Of a stretch of 64,000 bases of DNA, positions 9,501-21,589 are shown in pieces (position 1 is the first letter of the stretch; the number at the start of each line of letters is the position of its first letter). A program made the translations under genes and the position numbers. This stretch comes from Ciona intestinalis. Taxonomy: Eukaryota > Chordata > Ascidiacea > Phlebobranchia > Cionidae. The notes under the pieces were generated by a model. The model made no database searches. It saw only the letters and a program-made list of their open reading frames with translations, and was not told where the DNA came from. Location: positions 2,969,561 to 3,033,560 of the forward strand of contig NC_020166.2 in NCBI RefSeq assembly GCF_000224145.3, given 5' to 3'.

Positions 9501-11341
9501 ACCACCTACTTGAGTTTTGTTTGTGGATTGCAACTTTCTTTTCAAGCATAGTTCCGCTCATCACTTCTGTATTCTTTAAATTTTGTTACGAAGGTACATT
9601 AGATTACTGCTATATCATACACACATGTTTTTTGTAAGTGCAGTGATTTTTTAACCTATTAGACTAAAAACATTACCTAAAACTTGGGGGACCCAACCTT
9701 AACTACATTTTACAAAACCATAAGCATAAAGTATACACATATTAGACAACCTAATCTCAACAAAAGTTACTGTAGTAAGACAGCAACCCACTCAAAGAAA
9801 GAAACTACATTTGTGATAACTGGTAACCGGGCACGAGGTGTATGAAACATAACACCATTGTTATAACCGCTGCCCTTGCCACACTAGAATAGATAAGTTA
9901 CTTACATTCATTTATTTTCTTTTAAATTAATATTTAAGGAGCACTGGTTTAATCTTTAGTTACTTCCAGGTTCTTCTGAGTGTATCGACCGCAGTGATAA
10001 AATATTCAACATAGATTGTCTCTTTAAACAATATGTGACTGAGTGGGCAATACCAAGGAGGCATACGGCTATTGTATTGAGAGAAATGAAGAATTGGATT
10101 GAAAACAATCCTGACTGTAAGGTAGAGAAATATATTTGCAAATTATACGCACTTTATGTATGAATGAATGTAACTTGCTTTATCTTTGTGTGAGAGGAAA
10201 ACGACACACCTTATAATAGCGTTGTTTTGTTAAATACACTTCGTACCAGATTAAGAGTTACCATGTATTGCATAATAGTATTTTACTCAGTTCATCCGAA
10301 AGTACGACATATTCATCCGAACAACAAATCGTATTTTTATCCACTGTGCTTAAGCGTGGAACAGAAGCATGTTTATTAAAACTGCCACTGTGTCAGTTCA
10401 TTAAATGGCTTTGATACTTTAATGAAGGAAACACAAATACAATCTTACATCTTGTATTAAATTTTAAAAATACAAACGTGTTTGTTTTATAGATTCATTT
10501 CCCAGTTGAAGTACGGTTCGTACAAAAGGACAATATAATGATGGCCCCATCATGTGAACAAGATGTAACTTACATTGGTATTATCTCATATAGGTAAGGT
10601 CATTCAGTTTATCTTGTGAAATGGTACAATACCTAACTATAATTGTTCTAACGTGTGTCTTTGCAATTTCAATACTGCCACCATGTCAGTATAAATATTG
10701 TATAGCTACAATATCAAGTTAGCTTTTTAGCTACAATATGATCTACCTTTTCAATTAGAATATAAATAAGAAAAACATAAAACTCTGCCCTAAAAAAAAT
10801 TTTTCTTTTTTTTGTTTTTTTTTCATTGTACTGTATTTTATCATAGACCTTATGGTAAGCTAGTGCCACATGATAAGTGGTTTACATTCTACGAAAACTT
10901 GGCTTTGAAATATGGAGGGCGACCCCACTGGGCAAAGGATCACAAGGTGAATTAATACTTTTATGCCCTTTCTATGTTACTGCAATAGATTATGCTTATA
11001 TATATCTTATTTCCACTGTCAAGTTTGCCTGCTTTGGTATTTTTTTATTAACATGTGTATAACATTGGTATAAGTTAACAGCAAATATTGACACATGCTA
11101 GCAGAAGTAATAGCGTTGAACTTTGGTGGCAGATGCTTGGGCTAAAGGCTGACGCGTTAACTACTCTGCCTGGCAAAATGCATGACTTGGTATCGTGTTT
11201 AAAGTCATTTATTTGTTGCAGGTTAATTCGCAAACATTTCAACAAATTTATCCCAACTTTAATAAGTTTATGAAGTTGAGAAGTGAACTCGACCCAGACA
11301 ACTTGTTTTTAAATGAATATTGGAAAAGAATTTTGAAGTGA
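6589..11341 (+). CDS. GULO: L-gulonolactone oxidase, 446 aa, ten exons
   Basis: Exons 6589-6741, 7224-7353, 7493-7675, 8018-8118, 8387-8510, 9417-9593, 9970-10121, 10493-10593, 10847-10946 and 11222-11341 join in frame (1341 bases with stop). Rat GULO is 440 aa. The enzyme makes ascorbate from L-gulono-1,4-lactone, normally in the ER membrane. Seen in order: N-terminal YNWSKTY; FAD-binding PCMH region with [14 protein letters not shown] (about residues 54-67) and [21 protein letters not shown] domain with [12 protein letters not shown], a hydrophobic [16 protein letters not shown] segment, EWAIPRR and RPYGK; and the signature [11 protein letters not shown] before a C-terminal [15 protein letters not shown]. 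Rat GULO has His (GGGHSPSD) as covalent flavin site; here it is Leu59, as in plant galactonolactone dehydrogenase. No disabling change is visible. Introns carry MITE and SINE pieces. Confidence 0.95.
6914..7107. mobile_element. MITE family A copy in GULO intron 1
   Basis: Diverged copy with left end tatagtaggtacgggtaaaa and right end cccatcttaccccacagta. Confidence 0.65.
8172..8372 (-). mobile_element. tRNA-derived SINE copy in GULO intron 4
   Basis: Reverse orientation. The tail (gccggaaaacgacagtc, gtgtcctgttttatacacc) comes first, then the tRNA-like head with a box-B-like segment (gaacccattacctctggg) and ggttagaggcaggcgcgc. The middle is shortened. Confidence 0.7.
8761..9154. mobile_element. 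394-bp inverted-repeat element (family E) in GULO intron 5
   Basis: The ends are CCCTTTTTGCATGG and its exact reverse complement CCATGCAAAAAGGG, both flanked by TA. No transposase frame is present, so it is a non-autonomous DNA element. A diverged relative lies at about 48411-48790. Confidence 0.65.
9157..9227 (+). repeat. Short tandem duplication in GULO intron 5
   Basis: The unit aagggtatacatatacaaca with following caaatagataaa occurs twice in tandem directly after the family E element. Confidence 0.7.
9800..9912 (+). mobile_element. SINE tail fragment in GULO intron 6
   Basis: Matches the 3' part of the local SINE: ggtaaccgggcacgaggtgt, atgaaacataacacc, and a terminal gataagttacttacattc. 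Confidence 0.65.
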
Positions 11342-12535
11342 CACTGTTAAATGAAAAAAGCTTATTTTGTAAAACTTTTCTGAATTATACTTGTCTCTTT
11401 TCATTGTTTAATTTAAAGATAATAATAATTAAATACCTCTACTTGCAGAATTTTTAACACCAATTTATTAAATTACATTTATTTTAAACCTTTTTAATAG
11501 TAGTATTTACTATGTATAATTCGTTGTTAAAGTTAAACATGAAGCTAAAACTATAACATCCTGAGTGACTCTGTGGTAAACTCTTTTGTATTTAAAAACT
11601 ACTGTATTTCATGGGATCTTACTTAAGTTGTCATTGTAGGTAATTACTAATTTTCCATTGCTTAACTGTTATCTCTATATTATACTGTAGCATTTATTTT
11701 AGCATGAACATTTTCTTTAATTTATAACCCACTGCTGTAGCAATTAGTGGTGCCAAAGTTAGGCCTCATTGTTCATGTAACTTATATAGGTGTCTTTATA
11801 AATACATATATGTGTGGGTATGGGTATACATTTGTGCATGTCATTATTTGTGTTTAATAAGATATTATACTCCCAAGTTATTGATGCAATCTGTTTAATA
11901 GGCAACAAGTGTTCAAATCACACACTAACAGTAACAGTAATATTTAATAGCCAATCTGGTAAAAGTATGAACAAAAAACTGTGGATAGATGACAGTATAG
12001 CTTTAAATATTTATTGTGGTTAATATTTGTACCATGCTCTTCTGTACCTGCTATTTTTTTATTTGAATTTATATTGTTGTGAAACACGATATCATTGAAA
12101 TTAAATAAGCACTAAAGTTGTGGCGTAAAAAAGGTCCACATTTTTTACAAAAAGGAAACTGAAGCAGCAAAGTTTAGCAAAAATGTGTATATAGATTAAG
12201 ATAATTATTCAAGAAAATCTCGTAATTGTATCACCACAAAGTTACAGGTAATGGTTTAGTAAGTATAGATAGAGCTGCAGATATGTTAAATTTGCATAAA
12301 GTCCGTGCATTATCAGTGCATATAAACACGTCACTTAAAATCAAATTGGAAAGAGTAGCCTATTAAAATATATCTTACCATTGCAAAATTGATTTCATTA
12401 AAACATGTATTAGTACCAAAACGAGGATTGGTAGACCTGCTTTAGACCCACTCTTGGATTAAACACAATGTTAATATATGAGAATTTGACTATGTATTAA
12501 CTATTAACATTGATGAATCAACTGTGTTATTAAAT
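11342..12535. other. Intergenic region between GULO and ABTB1, 3' flank of GULO
   Basis: AT-rich sequence after the GULO stop. The open frame at 11814-12023 has no support as a gene. No repeat family was recognised. Confidence 0.5.
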
Positions 12536-12605
12536 CTTTCTGACGTAGTAACACGTGACCTACGACCTCCGCATTGTTGTGATCACGTGACACTACGTCA
12601 GAAAG
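12536..12605. promoter_or_regulatory. Palindrome with TGACGTA and CACGTGA motifs upstream of ABTB1
   Basis: Arms 12536-12558 and 12583-12605 are inverted repeats matching at 21 of 23 positions around a 24-base loop. Each arm carries TGACGTA (CRE-like) and CACGTGA (E-box/bHLH-ZIP-like). It lies about 320-390 bases before the ABTB1 start codon, where a core promoter or enhancer would be expected. It could instead be a tiny mobile element. Confidence 0.5.
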
Positions 12606-12924
12606 GGCGACCAGCTGACAGTGTAAATATTATTATCAGAAGGAAACAGCAAATGCATTCAGTAACATCAATTTAATCGTTTGTGTTGCTAATTTAAGCA
12701 GTATTGTTTTATTTTAAAGTGTTTGCATTCACTGTGGTACATTTAAAACAGCTTATTTTTGATTTGTCAGCGAATTGACCGCGGTTTTTGTAATTGTATG
12801 TTAAAAACAAACATTTTTTCGTCTGGGGATATAATAAAGATTTTTGTAACGCTGGGTTATATGTGCTGCTGATTGAGAGAACTTTTATCCTACTATACAT
12901 CAATGAATTTAAGCAATATTAGAA

Positions 12925-15772
12925 ATGACTTATCAAGCTCAGTTATTTCAATGTTGCAGAGAAGGAGATCTACAAAAGGCACAGTAAGTTATCTTAACTA
13001 TAAGTGTCTGCATAAGTGTCTCTATAATGCTTGCTATTCACATTTATCTGATATGGAGACAGTTTAGTTATTTGTTTGATTAAAAAGAAGGTCCCATGTC
13101 CAACAGCCTAGAGGCAAGCTGACCATGGATATCTATTTACTGCCATGTGTTTGACTTGTGTGTCCTTGGACAAGACATTAACTGCTGTAATCAAGCAGCC
13201 ACTAATAGATTGTTCAAAACAGTCAGACACATGCAAAGTCAACTGCATACATTTGTAAAAGAATTTTATAAAACCTTGAATGACTGTGCATTAAAAAATA
13301 TGTAACCTACTATGGCAGGGAAAGGACAGTTCTTATATTTCATACACCTTGTATCTGCTTCTGAGTTACCACATATATAGCTTTGTGGGTCCTTATTTTT
13401 TAAGTATTTTTTATTTTGTCTTTATGTCTAGGTCACTTTCGTACGTACACGGGTTTTAGGGTAATGGGCCAAATCTGGTCTAAATCCTAGGTCCTCGAGG
13501 ACCTCACCCATACAGAATAAAAATGGGAAAAAGTCTAGCTGACGATTTTGACAATCTATTAGTGACCAAGGGGTTAAACGAATTAATCTAATTGCTTTGA
13601 TATTACAGGTTTCTGCATGAGGAGAAAGATGTGGATCTAAACTTAAGAGACATCTGGGACAGTTCCCCACTGTATGTTTGTATGTTATAACTTTATAGTT
13701 ATACGACTACTTTAAAAACTTCAATGGTAGCCGTAGGAGGTTTCTTTTATGGATACCAGAGTGTCCACTACGCTAAGCATAAGAAAAGAATTATAAAAAA
13801 CAGACAAGTTAAAGTTAGGCATATTACATAAAAACTGCTGTACTCTGTGTGTATAGCTATTTTACTGTGTGTGTTACAATTTTATTATACTAGGTTCTAG
13901 TAATCTTTAGAAATAATATGCAATTATGTTAACAAAAACCTATGAAAACAAAAAACTACTTTACATTTCATTTTTTCCAGTTACTACGCTTGTTTATGTG
14001 GGCATTTTGAACTAGTGGAGTACCTGCTACAAAATGGTAAGTTCTGTTTTTGTATTTGGATCTAGCCCAAAAAATACTAAATTAGGAATACCAATTTAAG
14101 TTTTAAAAACCATTATAACATTAACAGTTCACTTTTGAAACTGTTTAATTTGTTTTTTAACAATTTGATTTCATTACGAAAGTTGTGAGTATATGGGTAG
14201 GCTATATAATTCTGTAAATAAATATAGATATTTCAAATGGAACGATAAATAAGAATGAAAACATGAACCATCTTACCCCAACCTAATACAATACAACCAA
14301 TTTCACCGCTTCAAGATTTTAATTTCATTAAACATTTCACACATTTTTTAATTTAGGAATTTTTATTATACATTTTACACGAATTTTTTTTTAAGGATTT
14401 TAATTATACATTTCACATTCAAAAAAAAAGTTATCATACATTTTACACAAATTGTTTTTTTAAGGAGCTAAATGTGTTGAGAACAGCTTTGATGGAGAGA
14501 GATGCTTGTATGGTGCACTTACCAATGACATTAAAAACCTCATCAAAAATTGGAAACAAGTTCATACAAGGGGACTTAGAAGGGAGAGGCATTATGATAT
14601 GATGCGATCGTGAGTTTTTATCAATATTTATTTGTTTGTCTATGTGTGCTTAGTCGGGCTTAAGAAAACAGAACATATTTGAATTTTGTTTATAGTAGGG
14701 CGGAGGAAAGTGTGACACCTTCAGCACAGAATGTCCAAATATCCTGATCATGTTTTAAACAATTAGCAGCGATATAGTTTTATAACTATTTGAATTTTCT
14801 TTGTTTACTACTAAATTTGACGACTGACGAGAAAATAGAATGAAAAGGTGTCCCATCTTCCCCCACTCTAGTACAGATGTAGTAATTGGTACATAAAGTT
14901 AACATGGCAGCAACTGTCACTGATTGAGGTATTTGCTTTTGCTGCAAACATATTGCTACAACAGCTTGTTAGTATTCGATTCCAGTGCATTTTTTTTGTA
15001 AAAAATGCATATTTTTAATAACCCCAATTATATTGCATTCACAAAAAAACATGCAACACATTTATGCAGTAGATTGTGCTCCCACAGCAAATTTCTAGGC
15101 TATACAAAGTTAAGGAATAAATGCAAACAAATTTTTAAAAGACATATTGTCAAAAATTAAAAAATAGTTAAGGAAACGTAGGCTACCAGAAAAATACAAG
15201 AGAAAAAATATATTAGTAACACCCATTGCATTATAAACCAATACATTCTGTACGTCATAAAATATAAATACACATACAATTATCAATACCACACAATAAC
15301 TCATCCTTTTAAATTTGACAGCAATTACGCATTTATTACACCATGTGTGTAGGTGGTATTATTCTAAATCTGGCGTATGATGTAATATGACGTATAAAAA
15401 TAATTTAATAATGTCGTTGTATTATCATAGGTTGTCATTAAATTCAGATATGGTGAAATATTGACACTAACACCCACGCAGATGTGCGTGTGTGAGCTTT
15501 TGATGTGATTCATTCATTTACTCATATCACTATGCAATTGCAACTGTGACCATTGCGTATGGCTGGGAAATGGGCCAACTCAGCCTAAATTCCAGGTCAT
15601 ATTGCAAACCTTACTGCAGTATACCATATAGAATAGAAGGTTTATGACATTTAAAATAACATTGAAGACTGAAAAACAATATAAATCGAAAAAAATCACC
15701 TTGGTAAATCTTTAAAAGTAATACTAAAATAAACATTTATACATATGTGTATATATATTACATACATGTGAC

Positions 15773-15812
<40 letters not shown>

Positions 15813-18800
15813 TGGCGCAGCCAGGGGGGTTTAGGGTGTCGCGACCCCCCCTCTTTTAAACCAAAAATAAAACTTAATTTAAAAAAATTAAAAAAAAATT
15901 TTTTTGAAAATTTTGAAAATTTATTGATTAAAACCCCCCAATTTTTTTTCTGGCTGTGCCATATATATTATTTTTGTTAAATTATTTTTTTAAGTTAAAA
16001 CAAATAAAATGAATAACTTTACAAATAATATTTGATTTAATTCTAGATTGCTGGACAAAGGGAGCTTTTATGATGTCATAATGAATGTGCATGGTCGTCA
16101 GTTTAAAGTACATCGCTACATATTATCAGCGAGGTCTGAATATTTTGCCGACGCCTTTAGTAATAAATGGAAGAATGTTGATGAAGTTAATATCAGTCAC
16201 CATGCGGTGAGTTGGGCTATATTTTTGTGTGATGAAGTGTTTTTATAATGCACTGGTTTTTGTATGATGCAGTGGTTCTATTGCAGTTTTGCAAACCATT
16301 AAAATTGCTCCAAAAAGGTGTGCAACCTGGGGGCCACGGCCTAAAGGCCTGTACATTTTTAGGGTATATATGGTAACTAGTAATTTACTAAATTTGCATA
16401 AATTGTACAAAATATTTATCCAAATGATAGCTTTTAAAGTACACAAGTCACAATCAATATAATGGATAATAGTCTGGGGCCATCAGCCGCACAAAAAATT
16501 AAAAAATGAATAAAAGTAACATACATGGTAACTAGTACGCTGGCACAAGGTGTATAAAACAGAACACACGTTTTTAACGACTGTCGTTTTCCAGCCACGC
16601 GAGGATAAAGTAACTTACATACAATGTTTACGTACTACTACCACTTTCACAGGTAACAGCAGATGCATTTGCTTGCCTTTTGCAATACCTATACACAGGT
16701 AGAATGGACATACAATGTGATATGGTTGGTCAAGTAAAAAGACTCGCTAAAAATTGCCGTCTGGATTTATTACATCAAGAAATAATTAAAGTTGAATTAA
16801 GGGTAGATGAATTGGGTAAGTTATGGTTTATTATATTAGGTTTATATCTTATGTACATGGCTTATAAAATATTTTTTTGGTAAGTTTGAATACAAACAAC
16901 TTATTTATACAATTTTCTTCATTTTCATAGGTGTTGGTTTAAAATAAAAAAATATGGTTTAAAAATAAAGACAATTGTCATATTGAAACTGACTAGAAAA
17001 TTCATGATATAGTAGGGTGGGGGAAGACGTGACAACTTTAGCACATATTATCCAAATATCCAAATCGTGTATAAACAATTTACAACGGTCTATGGGAGAT
17101 GTGAAAATACTGTTTATAATTCTTTGAATATTCTTTGTTTACTACCAAATAGGACGAGAAAATACACAGTAAAACTGTCCCATTTCCCCCCACCCTACAA
17201 TAACTAACATATCCCACACACACACATTGCAGTTCGATTGAAACCACAAATGAAGAAAAGAGTTAAAGTGTTCAGCATTGAAGGGGAAGTATGCATGTCA
17301 GTGTTTCGAGACGATTTACGTAAGCTTGTCGACCATGTTATTCCCCCTTCTCTACATGACTGGGTAGAAGATGGGATTCTTCCTTTTACGAAAATGTGGC
17401 GGGAAACGCTGCTGTTTCCTGATGTTTGCTTCAATATAGACAACCATCTGTTCTTGGGCCATAAAGTAAGGATCATGTATGAATGCATGGGGTAGCATGT
17501 ATCATTACCCCAAGTTTAAAATGGATGAGACATATTTTCTGTTAGCACTCTATTTTTACACTTTTTTTGTTTTGTTTTTTTACAAGTTTATGTGTCGCTA
17601 CAAACAAGCAGGGCTAAATTATTCATTCAACACAATTATCAAAAAGTTCCCCATGTTTTATGCTGCGATTTCTACTGCATTTTAACAATATCACCTTAGA
17701 CTTTATCAAAAGTTTAAATAGTGTGAACTCAACATTATTATTGCTGTAACTATATATAATGAAAGCATGTCAGATTATTATGTGTTTAATGTATTAAAAT
17801 TATCACTTATATATTATATATGTAAATATGTACCTTTAAATATTTTTATTAAAATATAAACATTTATTTATATATTAATACCATGTGTGGGTAAAGGGGT
17901 TGGAACTTGTCCCAAAAACAGAGGATAATTGGTTCAAAGCTTACCGCTGCGCAACTTAACAATTACCAATTTCCTTAACCCAATAGTCACCAATGGGCTA
18001 CCCAAACTGAAAAAAACAATCACCCACTAGTTCTAACACAAGCCGACTAAGTTTTATAATACACTTCAAATTGTTCAACCACACGCAGATAAATAAATAA
18101 AATTCCTTCATTCTAGGCCATATTCTGTGCATGAAAAGCAATCACCCACATCGTTACATGTTAACACAAGCGGACTAAGTTCTATAATAAATTTCTAATT
18201 GTTCAACCACACGCAGATAAATAAATAACATTCCTTCATTCGAGGCCATATTCTGTGCATGAAAAGCAATCACCCACATCGTTACATGTTAACACAAGCC
18301 GACTAAGTTTTATAAAACACTTCTAATTGTTCAACCACACGCAGATAAATAAATAACATTCCTTCATTCGAGGCCATATTCTGTGCATGAAAAACAATCA
18401 CCCACATCGTTACATGTTAACACAAGCCGACTAAGTTTTATAAAACACTTCTAATTGTTCAACCACACGCAGATAAATAAATATCATTCCTTCATTCGAG
18501 GCCATATTCTGTGCATGAAAAGCAATCACCCACATCGTTACATGTTAACACAAGCCGACTAAGTTTTATAAAACACTTCTAATTGTTCAACCACACACAG
18601 ATAAATAAATATCATTTCTTTATTCCAGGCCATATTCTGTGCATGTAGTGATTACTTCACTGCTTTATTTGAAGATCATTTCCTGGAAAATAGTTTCCAT
18701 TCTGGCACACGAGTCTTACCAATGATCACCCTCACCCATATAAGTCCACAGATATTTAAAAACGTTGTGGTATCCATGTATTCAGATGAGGTTGAGGTTC

Positions 18801-21589
18801 GTATATATTTGGTATTTTGTGACATGATACTTTTTTGTCCTGTAAATAAGTTCTGTAGAGCTGTTTGAAACAGAAAACATGTGTTGTAATGACTGTCTTT
18901 GCCCCTTAATTTTGTAAAGGTGTATGAAACAGAACACCTGTGTTATAATGACCGCCATTGCCCCGCCAAAAACACTCATGTTAAAATGAATGTCAATGCC
19001 CCGCCAAAACGACCTGTATTATAATGACTAACTGCCATTGCCCTTTAATTCTGTAGAGGTGTATGAAACAGAAAACCTGTGTTATAACGACTTTCATTTT
19101 CCCGCCATGCAAAGATAAAAATAGGTTACATTAATTCAAATAATCTTCCTTAAAGCTTGGGATAATTTGTTTAACTTTTCAGTTACAGTTTTTGCCTATT
19201 ATTTATATATATTATTTATGAGAGACGTCCTCGTTTAATTAAACACCTTAGATCTAATGTGTTTGCTCACCATATTTGTAATAACTAAAAAATTTCCAGT
19301 CTAGTAAACTTGGTCTGGAACGTAATTTTAACTATGTGCTGTTCTGTATGGTTGACCAACTGCGTTAAGATGCTGTGTTTATGGTTGAGCTACTCTGAAA
19401 GTGTGTTCCGAAATTGACTTTCCAAATGCCCTGTTTAACTCAACAATGATCATGAGCTTTTTTAGGGTGTAACGGACCAAATCTGGCTTAAATTCTTGGT
19501 TCTCAAGGATCTTGCCCATATAAAACATAATATAAGGTTTTTAATTTAAATTCCATTCTATGTGGGTGAGGTTTGCAGCGTTGCACGCCATGGGTCCTAG
19601 GATTTAGGCCAAGATTTGCCCATTCTTGCAAAAAAATGATGCACTTCTGCTTATTCTTACAGTTTACAAGCATGGATACAGCATATGAGACAATGTGTAC
19701 GTCACATATGTTGTTGTTTCATGGACTTACAAGGCGTTGTGGGCAAATACTTGGCCAGCATTTGGACGAGAGTAATCTGTTCCCTTTGTTGGAAGTGGCG
19801 AGAAATTTTGACCTTCCAAAACTCGAGGATATGTGTGCCATGTACATGGCAAAGGTAAAATAATCACCCACAAAGTAACATACATCGTAACTCATAAGCT
19901 GGCACGAGGTGTTACACCCGTGTTATAATGACTGTCGTTTCCTGGCCATGTGAGGGTTAAATAAGTTACATTCAAAATGCTGTGTATGAGATATGAATAT
20001 GTTATTAAATGAAATTTCATCTCTTCGGTCACGATAACAAAGAACGGAAAAATTTACAAAAGCGAAAAGACGTGTAGTAACGGTAAAACAACAATTGTTG
20101 AAACATGCCTATTGTTAAAAAGGAACGAAATAATGTTTTAAATAAAATGCATGACCGTTACACCCTACAGACAATACAATGTAAATTAAGTAAACAGCAC
20201 CTAAAACTAACATACATGGTAACTCGTAAGCTGGCACGAGGTGTTAAACCCGTGTTATAACGACTGTCGTTTTCCAGCCACGCGAGGATAAAGTAAGTTA
20301 CATTCATTCATTTATATTGTACATGATGCCAATATGAACCCCTTATACATGTGTAAACNNNNNNNNNNNNNNNNNNNNNNNNNNNNNNNNNNNNNNNNNN
20401 NNNNNNNNNNNNNNNNNNNNNNNNNNNNNNNNNNNNNNNNNNNNNNNNNNNNNNNNNNNNNNNNNNNNNNNNNNNNNNNNNNNATCTGGCTTAAATTCTT
20501 GGTTCTCAAGGATCTTGCCCATATAAAACATAATATAAGGTTTTTAATTTAAATTCCATTCTATGTGGGTGAGGTTTGCAGCGTTGCACGCCATGGGTCC
20601 TAGGATTTAGGCCAAGATTTGCCCATTCTTGCAAAAAAATGATGCACTTCTGCTTATTCTTACAGTTTACAAGCATGGATACAGCATATGAGACAATGTG
20701 TACGTCACATATGTTGTTGTTTCATGGACTTACCAAGGCGTTGTGGGCAAATACTTGGCCAGCATTTGGACGAGAGTAATCTGTTCCCTTTGTTTGGAAG
20801 TGGCGAGAAATTTTGACCTTCCAAAACTCGAGGATATGTGTGCCATGTACATGGCAAAGGTAAAATAATCACCCACAAAGTAACATACATCGTAACTCAT
20901 AAGCTGGCACGAGGTGTTACACCCGTGTTATAATGACTGTCGTTTCCTGGCCATGTGAGGGTTAAATAAGTTACATTCAAAATGCTGTGTATGAGATATG
21001 AATATGTTATTAAATGAAATTTCATCTCTTCGGTCACGATAACAAAGAACGGAAAAATTTACAAAAGCGAAAAGACGTGTAGTAACGGTAAAACAACAAT
21101 TGTTGAAACATGCCTATTGTTAAAAAGGAACGAAATAATGTTTTAAATAAAATGCATGACCGTTACACCCTACAGACAATACAATGTAAATTAAGTAAAC
21201 AGCACCTAAAACTAACATACATGGTAACTCGTAAGCTGGCACGAGGTGTTAAACCCGTGTTATAACGACTGTCGTTTTCCAGCCACGCGAGGATAAAGTA
21301 AGTTACATTCATTCATTTATATTGTACATGATGCCAATATGAACCCCTTATACATGTGTAAACTATTTAGACCTTGGACAAAATGGTAGACAATGAAGAA
21401 TTCGCCGAGCTCGTCGAAAATGATGCTGCTAAGATCAAAGATCGGGAAGAAACCGACTCTATTCCTATAGTAGATGACATCAGGTATCATCTCACTAGTT
21501 CAGTACAGAACTACAGTCAGATGGAAGAAGCAAATTTTAAGCTTTCGGCATTAAATGCTTTGCTGTCAAGACTGGGAATTGATTGTTAA
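12925..21589 (+). CDS. ABTB1: Ankyrin repeat and BTB domain protein 1 (BPOZ), 485 aa, ten exons
   Basis: Exons 12925-12983, 13609-13671, 13981-14036, 14465-14609, 16047-16206, 16653-16815, 17233-17465, 18629-18796, 19663-19854 and 21371-21589 total 1458 bases, 485 codons plus stop (human 478 aa). Domains: ankyrin region about residues 1-75 (LFQCCREGDLQKA; SSPLYYACLCGHFELVEYLL; FDGERCLYGAL), first BTB about 108-200 (YDVIMNVHGRQFKVHRYILS; LLQYLYTGRMDIQ), second BTB about 277-400 (FPDVCFNIDNHLFLGHKAIF; CSDYFTALFEDHF), and a conserved C-terminus (EETDSIPIVDDIRYHLTSS; ending LLSRLGIDC). BTB proteins of this type are adaptors, often for Cullin-3. The start is the first ATG after an in-frame stop. 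Intron 7 has a tandem array duplicating the exon 8 acceptor. Exon 9 appears twice in the assembly; the first copy has the open frame. Confidence 0.95.
13085..13260 (+). mobile_element. Diverged SINE head in ABTB1 intron 1
   Basis: Recognisable by tgtgtgtccttggacaagac, then a gcagccactaatagattgtt segment matching the SINE body. A reverse-oriented tail-like piece follows at about 13315-13400. Confidence 0.5.
14220..14294. mobile_element. Partial MITE family A end in ABTB1 intron 3
   Basis: Right-end sequence only (caaatggaacgataaa, then ccatcttaccccaacctaat). Confidence 0.5.
14691..14873. mobile_element. MITE family A copy in ABTB1 intron 4
   Basis: Ends tatagtagggcggaggaaag and gtgtcccatcttcccccact, with the core aatattaacg-type middle and ttctttgtttactac. 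Confidence 0.8.
15810..15960. mobile_element. Small MITE with CAGTGGCGCAGCC ends (family C)
   Basis: Begins CAGTGGCGCAGCCAGGGGGG and ends with the near reverse complement CTGGCTGTGCC, after a TA microsatellite. It lies in ABTB1 intron 4. Relatives are at 47039-47135 and 57682-57823. Confidence 0.7.
16485..16640 (+). mobile_element. SINE tail in ABTB1 intron 5
   Basis: Contains acatacatggtaactagta, gctggcacaaggtgtat and ccagccacgcgaggataaag. It ends about 12 bases before exon 6. Confidence 0.7.
17008..17202. mobile_element. MITE family A copy in ABTB1 intron 6
   Basis: Near-complete copy with ends tatagtagggtgggggaaga and cccccaccctacaata. It lies about 30 bases upstream of exon 7. Confidence 0.85.
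17990..18645 (+). repeat. 128-bp tandem array that multiplies the ABTB1 exon 8 splice acceptor
   Basis: The sequence around the exon 8 acceptor (ttcattcNAG|GCCATATTCTG) recurs at exact 128-base spacing, with candidate exon starts at 18117, 18245, 18373, 18501 and the true one at 18629. Every unit keeps an AG and the first 17 exon bases. In the four upstream copies the next bases turn codon 6 into TGA (GCC ATA TTC TGT GCA TGA), whereas the real exon continues TGT AGT GAT. Use of an upstream acceptor would therefore truncate ABTB1. Confidence 0.9.
19862..19975 (+). mobile_element. SINE tail in ABTB1 intron 9
   Basis: Contains acatacatcgtaactcataa, gctggcacgaggtgtt and cctggccatgtgagggtt. A second tail of the same family is at 20210-20312. 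Confidence 0.7.
20020..20196 (+). repeat. Dispersed repeat of about 170 bp, family unknown
   Basis: Starts tctcttcggtcacgataaca and ends ccctacagacaatacaatgt. The same unit is at 21020-21190 (assembly copy) and, diverged, at 33240-33405. It sits next to SINE tails. Confidence 0.6.
20359..20483. other. Assembly gap (125 N) with overlapping contig ends
   Basis: The sequence after the gap from 20484 repeats 19479 onward for about 880 bases, and the repeat ends exactly where the first contig stops (gtgtaaac at 20351-20358 and 21355-21362). This is best read as unmerged overlap, not biology. Confidence 0.85.
20667..20859 (+). other. Second assembled copy of ABTB1 exon 9
   Basis: Nearly identical to the exon at 19663-19854 but with two single-base insertions (cttaccaagg and tttgtttgg) that shift the frame. 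Given the contig-overlap pattern it is probably a low-quality or allelic duplicate and not a real exon. Confidence 0.75.
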
